DNA of 64,000 nucleotides from Marinobacterium profundum (GCF_001528745.1 NZ_BCNS01000098.1:62001-126000), one strand, 5' to 3'; shown: positions 45,300 through 54,517, numbered from the stretch's first letter. The notes: a model not told the origin generated them from the letters alone. Numbers and translations are program-made.

Positions 45300-46790
45300 T
45301 CAACGCTTTATCCTATTCGACTGGGGCAATTGAACCTGGATGCTTAATCCACCCTGGGGCCGGTTCTCGGCCAGAATCTGGCCTGCGTGCGCCTCAACGA
45401 TGTACTTGCAGATGGTAAGCCCCAGGCCCGAGCCGCCCACCGCGCGGCTGCGTGATTGATCCACCCGGTAAAGACGCTCAAAAATTTTCGATAGCTCAGA
45501 TTCTGGAACACCTGGCGTGCTATCGCACACCTGAAGGTTCAGCATGCTCCCTGTGGTCGAAAGTTTCAGCTGCACCTCGCCGCCTGCGTCTGTGTACCTG
45601 AGGCTATTCTCGAGCAAGTTACTGATCAGCTGAACCAATCGGCGTTCATCACCAATCACCCACAGGTTTTGGGAAGGATTCGCCATCAGCGTCAGTTTCA
45701 ATCCATGCTCCTGCATACGGTGGTCGAAGGACCCTCGCACAAGCTGCACGACATTATATAGATCCACCTCGGTTAGCATCAGCTCCATAGTGCCATGATC
45801 CGCCAGCGACAGTTGATGCAGGTCTTCAACCAGTCTGCTCAAGGCACGAATATCGTTGTACAGGGACGCGATACGCTGCCGTGTGGGCTTGCGGATACCA
45901 TCCTGCAGCGCTTCGATCTCGCCACTGAGCACGGCGAGCGGGGTACGCAGCTCATGGGAGATATCGGCAACCCACTGGCGACGCAGCTGTTCGTTTCGCT
46001 GCAACACTGTGGCCATCTGATTGAAACTCAGTGCCAGTCCTGCCAGTTCATCCTGCCCTTTTACCGCAACGCGGGCTTCGTAGTCGCCCGCCGACAGCTG
46101 CTGCGCACCCTGTACCACCAGGTGAATGGGGCGCAGGAACCAGCGCGCTAATATTGTGGCAACCAGCACCGAAATAAGCAGTACCGAGAGTGCAACCCAG
46201 ACAAAACTGTCACGCTGCTGATTGATAAAGCTGCGGGCAAGTTGATCGCTCAGCACATCGATCGGCTGCAGGCTAAGCCAGCCCACGGCAGCACCTTCTG
46301 CACCAATCGGTATCCAGTGTGTGTTTCCAGGCGAGATTCTTGGGCCGGCGAGCGGTTTGCGATCGACATCCAGCAGACTGATACGATGGGCTAATGGCAC
46401 AGACGCAGCGGGCCTATCCGCACGCGCAGGCGCGGGGTGCCCGTCTTCAGGCCGCTTGAATTCTGCCGGGCCCTGTTCGGGAGGGCCTGGCGGCCTAAGC
46501 TGTGATCCGGGCGCAAGCCCAGGCGGCGGCGGTGCAATTAGGCCGGTTGATTCCAGAATATGCGGCCATCGGCCCTGATTGGCACGGATGAAATCCCAGC
46601 TTCCCTGCCTGTTGTACTCTTGGCCCAGCGAGTCGGCCAGCTCGGTGATCTGCTCAACTTCACTTTGTTGGATGTAGGCTACAAAACCACGTTGAAAAGA
46701 CCAGTTCACCACAAGCAACATCAACACCAGAGCCACAGAAAGGGTAGCCAATAGAGTCAGCAGCAGTTTAACAAATATTCTGGATCGCAC
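45300..46790 (-). CDS. BaeS-like sensor histidine kinase
   Basis: 496-residue membrane kinase: helix 1 (about 7-30), periplasmic domain with an unusual Pro-rich stretch (about 86-128), helix 2 (about 197-218), HAMP (RWFLRPIHLVVQGAQQL), H-box with His279 (DISHELRTPLAVL), N-box (ISNLLENSLRYTDAGG) and G-box (VGGSGLGLTICKYIV). The stop at 45300 abuts the regulator gene. The Pro-rich periplasmic insert is atypical for BaeS, so the signal may differ. Divergent from the YHYH lipoprotein gene. Confidence 0.92.
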   Translation of the reverse strand: MRSRIFVKLLLTLLATLSVALVLMLLVVNWSFQRGFVAYIQQSEVEQITELADSLGQEYNRQGSWDFIRANQGRWPHILESTGLIAPPPPGLAPGSQLRPPGPPEQGPAEFKRPEDGHPAPARADRPAASVPLAHRISLLDVDRKPLAGPRISPGNTHWIPIGAEGAAVGWLSLQPIDVLSDQLARSFINQQRDSFVWVALSVLLISVLVATILARWFLRPIHLVVQGAQQLSAGDYEARVAVKGQDELAGLALSFNQMATVLQRNEQLRRQWVADISHELRTPLAVLSGEIEALQDGIRKPTRQRIASLYNDIRALSRLVEDLHQLSLADHGTMELMLTEVDLYNVVQLVRGSFDHRMQEHGLKLTLMANPSQNLWVIGDERRLVQLISNLLENSLRYTDAGGEVQLKLSTTGSMLNLQVCDSTPGVPESELSKIFERLYRVDQSRSRAVGGSGLGLTICKYIVEAHAGQILAENRPQGGLSIQVQLPQSNRIKR

Positions 46791-47148
46791 CTGTCTGCCT
46801 TTTCTGGGTGTGTTCTGGATATCGCAAGGGCAGTCATGCCACCTTGACTGGAAATCGATCGCTATTTTATCGCATAAATGTGGAGTAATTATGGTCTTTC
46901 TCCGTTTATGTGTAATTAGTTATCATCCCCAGAGATGAACGGTATTATTTAACCAGGAAATTTGAATATTATTCTTTTATCCGGATTATGGTTTTGGCAT
47001 CATGTGGCCAATAGTAGCGGTATTAGGGATGTATTTTGGTATTTATAAAATCATGGGCATTAGCTGAATAATGCAAACAGCCTCGCTTACTTTTCCCCAT
47101 GGGCTGCACTGTAGCCTGAATGATTAAAACTTAAGATTGGACCCTGCT
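46791..47148. other. Divergent AT-rich control region with a micro-ORF
   Basis: 358 bp between the kinase and the YHYH gene. It contains a 21-codon ORF at 47002-47067 encoding a hydrophobic peptide (MWPIVAVLGMYFGIYKIMG..), without a good ribosome binding site. AT-rich sequence fits promoters for both flanking genes; no clear palindrome. Confidence 0.35.
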
Positions 47149-48177
47149 ATGAAAACGATAGCTGAATTGACGGTTATTCCCGCATTAGCGCTTGTGCTGA
47201 CCTCCTGCTCTGGCTACCAGGCTAATGCATTGACAGAGGCACACCAGGACGCCCGCGTGGCTCAGGTTGCCGGTTTGTTCGATAAGAGCTCAACCCGGGT
47301 CGAGCCGACGCTGGTGCCGTGCACGCTTTCGGGTGGCACTAAAACTGAATGTTTCAGTATTACAGTGACTTCGTTGCAGACGGAGCATAAAACGGGCCCC
47401 TGGTGCCCGCGAAACATTAGCGATGGTCCCGATCAATCAGGTATCTGGCTGAACGAGGGCAAAGTCTATGATGCTGATGGAGCCTTTGTAGAAAACCTTG
47501 CCGCTTTCTATCAAGACAAGCAGTGGCAGCTATTCAACCCTGAAACAGGGGCGGTTAAAGTTACCGACAGCAAGGATGCCTGTGTTGCGGCAGCACGGCC
47601 AGACGTTGATCCAAAATATCGCAACTACTGCGTTGAATGCCTACCATCTTATGTTGAAGACCTGAAAGAAATTACCTATTTAATCCCGGCCCATCCGGTT
47701 TATTTGGGTAACCTTCAGCAGGTTGATTTTCATTCGGGTATAGGCCTGGCGTTTAATGGTGTCAAGTTTGATGCCCCTGCGCCCGTTGAAGCCATTCTGG
47801 GTTCCCATACCCTGGCCCCCTTTGACGATTGCGGCGGTCATGTAAATCCCCATGTGGGTTATCACTACCATGCCGTCACCGGGTGTACCAAAGAGGTGGC
47901 TTCAATCGGTGAACATGCGGCAAGCATTGGTTATGCGATGGATGGCTTTAGGATACACAGTCGTCTTAATGCCAACGGCAGCGAATCTAACGACCTGGAC
48001 CCCTGCGGCGGTCACCTGTTCGGGGATATGGGCTATCACTACCACGCGAATGATCCGGGTGAAAACCAAATTCTTGGCTGCTTCCAGGCTGAGCAGGGTT
48101 GCGCGCTAGAGGGCGACAGTCAGTCATGCGAAATGACAGGACAGCGCCCGCCACCGCCAGGGATGCCGGCTAAATGA
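47149..48177 (+). CDS. YHYH-domain lipoprotein
   Basis: 342-residue exported protein with a lipobox (ALVLTSCSG), so probably anchored in the outer membrane. The C-terminal half contains the YHYH signature twice: HVNPHVGYHYHAVTGC and DMGYHYHANDP..ILGCF. The His and Cys richness suggests metal binding, but no function is established for the family. ATG 47149. Divergent from the BaeS-like kinase and possibly part of its regulon together with the small exported protein at 43.7 kb. Confidence 0.82.
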   Translation: MKTIAELTVIPALALVLTSCSGYQANALTEAHQDARVAQVAGLFDKSSTRVEPTLVPCTLSGGTKTECFSITVTSLQTEHKTGPWCPRNISDGPDQSGIWLNEGKVYDADGAFVENLAAFYQDKQWQLFNPETGAVKVTDSKDACVAAARPDVDPKYRNYCVECLPSYVEDLKEITYLIPAHPVYLGNLQQVDFHSGIGLAFNGVKFDAPAPVEAILGSHTLAPFDDCGGHVNPHVGYHYHAVTGCTKEVASIGEHAASIGYAMDGFRIHSRLNANGSESNDLDPCGGHLFGDMGYHYHANDPGENQILGCFQAEQGCALEGDSQSCEMTGQRPPPPGMPAK

Positions 48178-48301
48178 AGAGCTCCTGACAAGGCTGCGCC
48201 TGATTAGGCCCTCGCTATACTGATGGAAGCACAGCCAGCAATTAGATGTTTGTGGCTCAGGTCAGGTTGAAGCCTTAGCGGGATGAACCAGGGAGGTCAG
48301 G

Positions 48302-49177
48302 ATGCAGCATCAAACTTACAGCATTCGCAGCATGACGCGGGGCGAGGTAGAGCTCGCCATTGAGTGGGCGGCGCAGGAGGGTTGGAATCCCGGCTTGCAG
48401 GATGCTGACTGTTACCACAGGGCCGACCCGAATGGATTTATGGTCGGTCTGCTGGATGGCACGCCCATCGCCTGCATCTCCGTTATTCGCTATGGCGATA
48501 GCTTTGGTTTTCTGGGCTTTTATATAGTGCGTCCCGAATATCGTGGCCAGGAGTATGGTATCCAGCTCTGGAAGGCAGGCATGGAGTATCTGCACGGGAG
48601 AAATATAGGCCTGGACGGTGTGGTGGATCAGCAGGACAACTACCGTCGCTCAGGCTTTCGTTTTGCCTATCGCAATATCCGCTACCAGGGCCTGGGGGGT
48701 AACAGCCAAGGTAGTGAGGCCGGTAATGCTGCAGATAAAGCAGCCACTGTGGTCGCGTTGGCGAAGCTGCCGCAGGCGACCCTAGAGGCCTACGATCAGC
48801 CGTTCTTCCCGGCGGACCGTACCCTGTTTATCAACCGCTGGGTGCGGCAGACCGGCTGTCATGCGCTCGGTGTACTGCAAGGTGGTGCCCTCGCAGGTTA
48901 CGGCGTTATCCGCCCCTGTCGCAGCGGCTACAAGATAGGCCCCCTGTTTGCCGATACGCCTGAGTTGGCTGACACCTTGTTTGTGGCGCTCAGCTCCCAC
49001 ATTGGAGCGGGGGAGACGATGTTTCTTGATACGCCTGAGTCCAATACTGCAGCTGTCGCCCTGGCCGAGCGGCATGGGATGACGGTGGCGTTTGAGACTG
49101 CGCGCATGTATACGGGGGATGCGCCGGATCTGCCGTTGGAGCGGATCTTTGGGGTGACGTCGTTTGAGGTGGGGTAG
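48302..49177 (+). CDS. GNAT family N-acetyltransferase (two-domain)
   Basis: 291-residue acetyltransferase: N-terminal GNAT domain (IRSMTRGEVELAIEWAAQEG, acetyl-CoA loop VRPEYRGQEYGIQLW) and a C-terminal second domain (ADRTLFINRWVRQTG .. AGYGVIRPCRSGYKIGPLFAD) of the type found in the Acetyltransf_18 architecture. ATG 48302 with GGGAGG upstream. Acceptor unknown. No operon partner. Confidence 0.88.
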   Translation: MQHQTYSIRSMTRGEVELAIEWAAQEGWNPGLQDADCYHRADPNGFMVGLLDGTPIACISVIRYGDSFGFLGFYIVRPEYRGQEYGIQLWKAGMEYLHGRNIGLDGVVDQQDNYRRSGFRFAYRNIRYQGLGGNSQGSEAGNAADKAATVVALAKLPQATLEAYDQPFFPADRTLFINRWVRQTGCHALGVLQGGALAGYGVIRPCRSGYKIGPLFADTPELADTLFVALSSHIGAGETMFLDTPESNTAAVALAERHGMTVAFETARMYTGDAPDLPLERIFGVTSFEVG

Positions 49178-49489
49178 CTGGGGGCAGTCATCATAGTGAT
49201 GGCTGCTGGGGGCTGACAGAAAGGTGGGTCGGGCGCGGTGTCCCTTGCCAATCCAAGTTACTCAAAAGGCCCCTACAGGTTCTGGTGATCACTGATCTTA
49301 ACAATCCCGACGCGATCTAAGCTATGGTGCCGGAACACCTGACCGCGCATACCAACGCGCCTGTCGCCGAGCTGCCGGTTCTCAGTGTTGTCGAGGGGGG
49401 ATGTTCAAGGCCGGCCTGACGTTGCCCTATGACAGGCTATGGTCGTATCGTTCACGACTACCTCACCTGACTTATTAAAGGGACTTACT
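49178..49489. other. Intergenic region
   Basis: Contains a near-perfect 10-bp hairpin GCAGTCATCA/TGATGGCTGC (49184-49206) just after the acetyltransferase stop, without a T-run. The rest holds no recognised gene; the 3-hydroxybutyrate dehydrogenase promoter is expected here. Confidence 0.4.
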
Positions 49490-50284
49490 ATGAGCACTCC
49501 AAAAACTAGTACAAGAACCGCCGTTATCACCGGATCGTCCAGCGGCATCGGCCACGGCATCGCCGAAGGGCTTGCCGCCGCTGGCTACAACATCGTGCTG
49601 AACGGTATCGAGCCTGCCGAACAGATCGAACCCGCGCGCAAGGCGCTGGAAGATGCGCATGGCATCAAAGCAATCTACTCGCCCGCCAACATGATGAAAG
49701 CCGAGGGTGTACGCAGCCTGATCGCCACGGCCGAGACCGCTTTTGGACAGGTGGATGTGCTGGTCAACAACGCCGGTATTCAGTTCGTCTCGCCCATCGA
49801 GGATTTCCCCAACGATAAATGGGAGGCGATCCTGTCGCTGAACCTGTCGGCGTCCTTTTATGCCACCAAAGCGGTGGTAGCAGGCATGAAAGAGCGAAAA
49901 TGGGGGCGGGTTATCAACATTGCCTCGGCGCACGGGCTGGTGGCCTCGCCGTTCAAATCGGCTTACGTGGCGGCCAAGCATGGCATTGTTGGGCTGACCA
50001 AGACCGTTGCACTGGAGGTAGCGGAACATGGCGTGACGGTGAACGCAATCTGCCCCGGTTATGTCTGGACCCCGCTGGTCGAAAAGCAGATCCCCGACAC
50101 TGCCAGGGCGCGCGGCATGACCGAAGAGCAGGTGATCCGTGACGTACTGCTTTCAGCGCAACCGACTAAAAAATTCGCCACTGTTGAGGAACTGGCCGCC
50201 CTTGTGGTGTTTCTGTGCAGCGATGGGGCTGCGTCTATCACCGGCACCGCCTTGCCTGTCGACGGCGGATGGACAGCCCATTGA
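49490..50284 (+). CDS. bdhA: 3-hydroxybutyrate dehydrogenase (SDR family)
   Basis: 264-residue short-chain dehydrogenase converting D-3-hydroxybutyrate to acetoacetate with NAD, the exit step of PHB breakdown. Motifs: TGSSSGIG (14-21), NNAG (93-96), Ser146 and Tyr159-x-x-x-Lys163, and the family-typical C-terminus (ITGTALPVDGGWTAH). ATG 49490 with AAAGGGA upstream. Stop TGA overlaps the patatin ATG as TGATG, so the two are co-translated. PhaC is encoded 8 kb away in this window, which supports the PHB role. Confidence 0.9.
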   Translation: MSTPKTSTRTAVITGSSSGIGHGIAEGLAAAGYNIVLNGIEPAEQIEPARKALEDAHGIKAIYSPANMMKAEGVRSLIATAETAFGQVDVLVNNAGIQFVSPIEDFPNDKWEAILSLNLSASFYATKAVVAGMKERKWGRVINIASAHGLVASPFKSAYVAAKHGIVGLTKTVALEVAEHGVTVNAICPGYVWTPLVEKQIPDTARARGMTEEQVIRDVLLSAQPTKKFATVEELAALVVFLCSDGAASITGTALPVDGGWTAH

Positions 50285-51375
50285 TGGATAAGACTCTGAA
50301 AGTTGCCAGCAAAAGCGCGAAGCCGCGCAAACCCGCCAACAATCGCAAACGCATCAACCTCGCCTTGCAGGGCGGAGGTGCTCACGGTGCCTTTACCTGG
50401 GGTGTGCTGGATCGTATTCTGGAAGACGGGCGACTTGAGATCGATGCCATTTCCGGTACTTCGGCCGGCGCGATGAATGCAGTGGTACTGGCCGATGGCT
50501 TTACTGCCGGCGGTGCCGATGGCGCGCGCGAAAAGCTGGAATATTTCTGGCGCACCATGTCTGATGCTGCAAAGAACAGCCCGATCAAACGCGCGCCGAT
50601 TGACGTGATGATGGGGAGCTGGAGCCTTGATCGGTCCTGGGGCTATCACGCAATGGATGCGCTGACGCGGCTATTCTCGCCCTATCAGCTCAACCCGCTG
50701 AATATGAACCCTTTGCGCGATGTGATGGAAGACTGTGTCGATTTCTTCTGCGTTCAAAACTGCCACAGCATCAAGCTTTATATCTCCGCAACCAATGTCG
50801 AGACCGGCAAGGTCAAGGTCTTCGACAGCCACCATCTGACGTCTGACATGGTGTTGGCATCGGCCTGTCTACCGAACGTCTTTCAAGCGGTGGTAATTGA
50901 CGGCGTGCCTTACTGGGATGGCGGCTATATGGGCAACCCGGCGCTGTTCCCGTTCCATCGCGGCAGCGGTTGCGCCGATATCGTCGTCATCCAGATCAAC
51001 CCGGTCGAACGCAAGGGTACCCCGCGCACGGCGCACGAGATCCAGAACCGCCTCAACGAGATTTCTTTTAACTCCAGCCTTCTCAACGAACTCAGGTCGA
51101 TTGATTTCGTTGCCCGGCTGATCGACGAGGGCAAGCTGGACGAGACTCAATATCGCCGCGAACGCATTCATATTATCGAAAACCAAAACGCCCTGATCCC
51201 GCTGGGGGCATCGTCCAAGATGAACACGGAATGGGAGTTTCTGATCCATCTGCGTGATTTGGGGCGCGATACAGCGACACAGTGGCTGGAGAGGCATTTC
51301 GATGATGTAGGAGAGCGTTCGACGGTCGATTTGCGCACCATGTTCATGGGCATCAGTTCACAACATCAAGGGTAA
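50284..51375 (+). CDS. Patatin-like phospholipase family protein
   Basis: 363-residue serine acyl hydrolase: oxyanion loop GGGAHG (30-35), nucleophile Ser60 in GTSAG, catalytic Asp212 in DGGYMGNP. The N-terminal 20 residues are Lys/Arg-rich. Start at ATG 50284, overlapping the 3-hydroxybutyrate dehydrogenase stop by one base. Patatin genes coupled to bdhA recur in bacteria that make PHB, suggesting a role in granule or oligomer breakdown; that link is inference. Could also act on membrane lipids. Confidence 0.88.
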   Translation: MDKTLKVASKSAKPRKPANNRKRINLALQGGGAHGAFTWGVLDRILEDGRLEIDAISGTSAGAMNAVVLADGFTAGGADGAREKLEYFWRTMSDAAKNSPIKRAPIDVMMGSWSLDRSWGYHAMDALTRLFSPYQLNPLNMNPLRDVMEDCVDFFCVQNCHSIKLYISATNVETGKVKVFDSHHLTSDMVLASACLPNVFQAVVIDGVPYWDGGYMGNPALFPFHRGSGCADIVVIQINPVERKGTPRTAHEIQNRLNEISFNSSLLNELRSIDFVARLIDEGKLDETQYRRERIHIIENQNALIPLGASSKMNTEWEFLIHLRDLGRDTATQWLERHFDDVGERSTVDLRTMFMGISSQHQG

Positions 51376-51449
51376 GGCGATTCCGGGCACCGATTTAGGT
51401 GGTACAGTCACCACCGCAGATGAGGTGTTCTATGACAAGACCACGTCGA

Positions 51450-52304
51450 TCATTTTAAACCGAGTTGAATCGATCCAAAGTAGTCATCCCAACTCTGGTG
51501 CGGCCGGCCGGCTGCGACTTCGAAATCGTTCGGGTTGTCGAGGGCGCCGGCGTGGATGCCTTGGTAGATCCCGGCGATGATCGTACCTATGAACTCGCCC
51601 AGTTCGGCGATGCGGTCTGCCTTGAACTCGGCGTGGGATATCGGGCGATAGGTCAGTTCGGTGCCAAAGGCCCGGTTCAGGTGATCCGTCAGCGCTGCCT
51701 GGGTGAGCGGCGTGCCGTGCAGGTTATAGGTGTGACCGTCGTGCTCTTCTCCGGTCAGCATGCGGGCATAGGCGAAGGCCAGTTCGCAGCGGGTGGTGTA
51801 GCCGCAGCGACCTTCTCCGGCGCAATTGGCGACCTCTCCAGCCTTGCGGTAGTTATCGATATACTCCACATCCGGCTCGATATAGATCCCGTTGCGGCCG
51901 ACGACCCAGTTGAGGCCACTGTCGCGGATATCGGCCTCGGTCTGGCGATTGCTCTGAATGATGGAGGAGAAGGCCGTCCCTTCCTCAGCGCCCTGGACGC
52001 TGGTATAGACGATCTTCTTCACCCCGGCAGCCCTGGCGGCGTTGATCACGTTGCGGTGCTGTTGGATCCGGTTTTCCGGTGCGGCCATGCCGGACACCAG
52101 CAGCAAGGTGTCGGCCCCGGCCAGAGAAGCGCGAAGCTGTTCGGCGTGGTCATAATCGCCGGGGCGGATTTCGATACCCAGCCCCTGTGCCTTGTCGGGG
52201 CTGCGGGCGAGGCCGACGATGGTCTCGCCCATGTTCATCGCGATGAGGGCCTTGGCGATTGCCGCGCCAAGTTGTCCCGAGACGGCGGTGACTGCGATAG
52301 TCAT
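51450..52304 (-). CDS. NmrA-like NAD(P)H:quinone oxidoreductase (QorB-like)
   Basis: 284-residue atypical SDR with an N-terminal dinucleotide site (IAVTAVSGQLGAAIA) and the sequence IVYTSVQGAEE replacing the classical Tyr-x-x-x-Lys region, as in QorB/YtfG. ATG 52304 is chosen over an upstream GTG because CAGGAG lies 8 nt before it. Convergent with the patatin gene. Function as quinone reductase is by family resemblance. Confidence 0.8.
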   Translation of the reverse strand: MTIAVTAVSGQLGAAIAKALIAMNMGETIVGLARSPDKAQGLGIEIRPGDYDHAEQLRASLAGADTLLLVSGMAAPENRIQQHRNVINAARAAGVKKIVYTSVQGAEEGTAFSSIIQSNRQTEADIRDSGLNWVVGRNGIYIEPDVEYIDNYRKAGEVANCAGEGRCGYTTRCELAFAYARMLTGEEHDGHTYNLHGTPLTQAALTDHLNRAFGTELTYRPISHAEFKADRIAELGEFIGTIIAGIYQGIHAGALDNPNDFEVAAGRPHQSWDDYFGSIQLGLK

Positions 52305-52352
52305 GGTATTCACTCCTGCGTTTTTTGAATGAGTTCGGGGCGCTGCAGACTC

Positions 52353-52643
52353 TCAACGTATGTTGAACAGTTCTTGGTGGAAATAGTCTGTATTCAAACC
52401 ATGCGCCCTGAGATCGCGCTGCAGCGCTTGCCTGAAACCGGCGGGATCGCAAAACCAGACGGAGGCCGATTTCCAGAAGGGAACAAGGCCGCGCAGCCGG
52501 TCTCCGGTGAGAAACCCATCCCTGTCGTCGACCAGAACGTGCAGATTGATGCCAACCGCAGCGTAGAAAGACCATTCGCCAAGCACTTCCCAGAGGCCGC
52601 GCTGGCTCATGAAAAAGTCCTCGATGGCACCCATTTCCGGCAC
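52353..52643 (-). pseudogene. Truncated ferric-reductase/ferredoxin-reductase C-terminus
   Basis: The 96-residue reading ends ASVWFCDPAGFRQALQRDL .. FHQELFNIR, the C-terminal NAD-binding end of ferric-reductase-like FAD/NAD oxidoreductases (normally over 400 residues with membrane helices). The membrane and FAD domains are missing; the upstream side runs straight into the cytochrome b561 gene. Interpreted as a decayed fragment. An alternative is a small free-standing domain, less likely because the domain is incomplete. Confidence 0.65.
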
Positions 52644-52703
52644 GCCTCCGGGGGGCGCCCGACGTACCGGTGCTGATCCGCAAGGCCGAATGCAAACCAG
52701 ACC

Positions 52704-53192
52704 TTATTTTTCGGCCCGCAGCATCCGGTTGATCAAACCTGTTCGCAAGACAAATTGCTGGAATAGCGCAGCCGCAAAATGCAGAAGCACCAGCACAAGG
52801 AGCGGCAGTTTCAGAGTCGTGTGAATGAAATCAGCGGTCTCGTTCTCGCCAAACCATGTGGCCAGGCCTGTAATCGGCAAGATGAACATCAGCGCATAAA
52901 GCGACCAATGGGTCAGATGCGCCAGTCCCTTGAGCAGAGGCGCCTCCTTATCTGGCAACGCGGGAACACCTCGTTTCATCCTTAGTGCAAGACGCCAAAC
53001 CACCAGTGCCAGGATCAGCGAGCCGCCAATTAGATGCCACCATACAAGAAGGCCGACCTCGGGCGCCTCGCCCTTTGATATAGCCTCCCACGCAGCGACG
53101 ATGGGATCATGAAGGACGAATTGCGCGACGATCAGCACGGCGGCGATCCAGTGCAACGCGATCTGAGGGCGTGAATAGCCTTTGGGGTTCAT
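52704..53192 (-). CDS. Cytochrome b561 family protein
   Basis: 162-residue four-helix membrane cytochrome. Begins with PKGYSRPQIALHWIAA, where the His is a heme ligand, and further conserved His occur in LVWWHLIGG, HLTHWSLYALM and LLVLLHFAAALF. Start at ATG 53192, overlapping the stop of the SnoaL-like gene as ATGA. May pass electrons from quinol to a periplasmic acceptor. Downstream lies a truncated reductase fragment, possibly a former partner. Confidence 0.87.
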   Translation of the reverse strand: MNPKGYSRPQIALHWIAAVLIVAQFVLHDPIVAAWEAISKGEAPEVGLLVWWHLIGGSLILALVVWRLALRMKRGVPALPDKEAPLLKGLAHLTHWSLYALMFILPITGLATWFGENETADFIHTTLKLPLLVLVLLHFAAALFQQFVLRTGLINRMLRAEK

Positions 53193-53509
53193 ATCAGCGG
53201 TGAAACGCATGGCTGACGAAAGCTGTCTTCGAACCAGTGCCACAGAGCAACCTGACCATCACGGACCTTGGCACCCAGGGCAAAGCTGAATTCTCCAATT
53301 TCTGCGCCAGATTTCGTGGTGATCCCGTTCATTTGTCCAAAGACTGCATCGGTGATTTTCCATTGGGTCGTCTGAAAATTCTCGCCGAAAATGGGCAGGA
53401 ATTCGAAGATTTTTTCTTTACCTTTCCACGGGCCGATCCACGCCATACTCTTGTCTCCTTCGTTGTGTCTGACCATGTCGCCGGCCCCCATGGCGCCCAT
53501 AAAGGCCAT
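53189..53509 (-). CDS. SnoaL-like/NTF2-fold protein (start uncertain)
   Basis: C-terminal region MAWIGPWKGKEKIFEFLPIF .. VALWHWFEDSF resembles SnoaL-type polyketide-cyclase-like proteins, used here as small-molecule isomerases or binding proteins. The frame is open far upstream, but that part overlaps the outer-membrane protein gene. ATG 53509 gives 106 residues, shorter than usual, with no clear ribosome binding site, so the gene may be N-terminally truncated. The stop overlaps the cytochrome b561 start (ATGA). Confidence 0.5.
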   Translation of the reverse strand: MAFMGAMGAGDMVRHNEGDKSMAWIGPWKGKEKIFEFLPIFGENFQTTQWKITDAVFGQMNGITTKSGAEIGEFSFALGAKVRDGQVALWHWFEDSFRQPCVSPLI

Positions 53510-53609
53510 AACGGTGTCCAGGCTTGCCAGGGTGGCAGTTAGAATTTGCCAGCTTCGTTGTATTTCACCGAGTTGCCCTTTTCCTCCAGTTTTGCAGATT
53601 GTCGGAGGA

Positions 53610-54329
53610 TTAGAAATCGGCGCGCGCACCGAAAAGGATTTCATGGGCGGATGTATTGACGCGAAAACCGTCGGTAAAGGCATCCTGTCCGGTGCTGGCA
53701 TCCCCGAAATCCACGTATTGATACTCGCCAAACAGAGTGAACTGATCGTTCAGGGCCAGGCTGCCGCCAAATCCGACATTCCACGTGAATTCGGTTGAGG
53801 TCTGGTCATCGTAGGCGTCGTAGTAGCCGTCGGTCGTACCGTCAAAGGAGTCAAACGCGGCAACGCCGGCCCCGCCAAGGCGTGCGGAATAGCGGTTGCG
53901 CGTCACGCCGACACCGGCCTTCACATAAGGCGCGAACCTATCGTTCACCGGAATGTCGTAGAAGCCTTCGATGGTCAGGGTGGTGCTTTTTATATCACCG
54001 TTCAGAACGTATTCTTCGCCAGCACGGGCGCCGGTTCCGAACTGCTGGCTGTCGAAATCGGCACGGTGAAGGCTAAGGCGGCCTTCGACCCGGAATTGGT
54101 TGTTGAAAGCATAACCGATCCCCAAGGCCCCCATGGCCCCATCGCCGGTGTCGAACTTGCCCGGGAAATCCTGGTCGGCGGCAATGTTGTTGCCATAGGG
54201 TTTGGAGTCGCCCACCTGATGGCTCGCGCCGATCATGGCCGTGCCGTAGATGCCTTCGGCGTGGACTGTGCCAGCAAGGCCTAGTGCCGTTGCTGTGACA
54301 AGCAAAACTTTGTTTCGATACGATATCAT
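53610..54329 (-). CDS. Outer membrane beta-barrel protein (OmpW/Omp25-like)
   Basis: 239 residues with a signal peptide (LVTATALGLAGTVHA) and alternating amphipathic strands ending in an aromatic residue (GARADF), typical of an eight-stranded barrel. ATG 54329 with GAGGAGCG upstream. Glycine/aspartate-rich loops. Divergent from the LysR gene at 54518, which may control it. Family resemblance is to small porin-like antigens; no substrate can be given. Confidence 0.8.
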   Translation of the reverse strand: MISYRNKVLLVTATALGLAGTVHAEGIYGTAMIGASHQVGDSKPYGNNIAADQDFPGKFDTGDGAMGALGIGYAFNNQFRVEGRLSLHRADFDSQQFGTGARAGEEYVLNGDIKSTTLTIEGFYDIPVNDRFAPYVKAGVGVTRNRYSARLGGAGVAAFDSFDGTTDGYYDAYDDQTSTEFTWNVGFGGSLALNDQFTLFGEYQYVDFGDASTGQDAFTDGFRVNTSAHEILFGARADF

Positions 54330-54517
54330 CAGGCGCTCCTCTGTATTCGGATTCCAGGTCTCCTCGGTGCGTGTCAGGCATGGAGATTTCAGAGGGTCCG
54401 TTGCCAGGTCAGGTCCGGGCACGGTCGTCTCCTGTTTGTCTGACCGTCATCATATAGTGGGCGTTGCTTTTCGATTAGCCTATTATTGGCGAAAAGATAC
54501 TTTCAGGAATTAGAAAG

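Noticed and set aside
44569-46790. Naming the two-component pair baeSR outright
   Set aside because: The regulator is very BaeR-like, but the kinase sensor domain has a Pro-rich insert and no drug efflux genes are adjacent, so only likeness is claimed.
51465-52328. 287-codon plus-strand frame opposite the NmrA-like gene
   Set aside because: Exactly antisense to a gene with a readable dinucleotide-binding motif and a good ribosome binding site.
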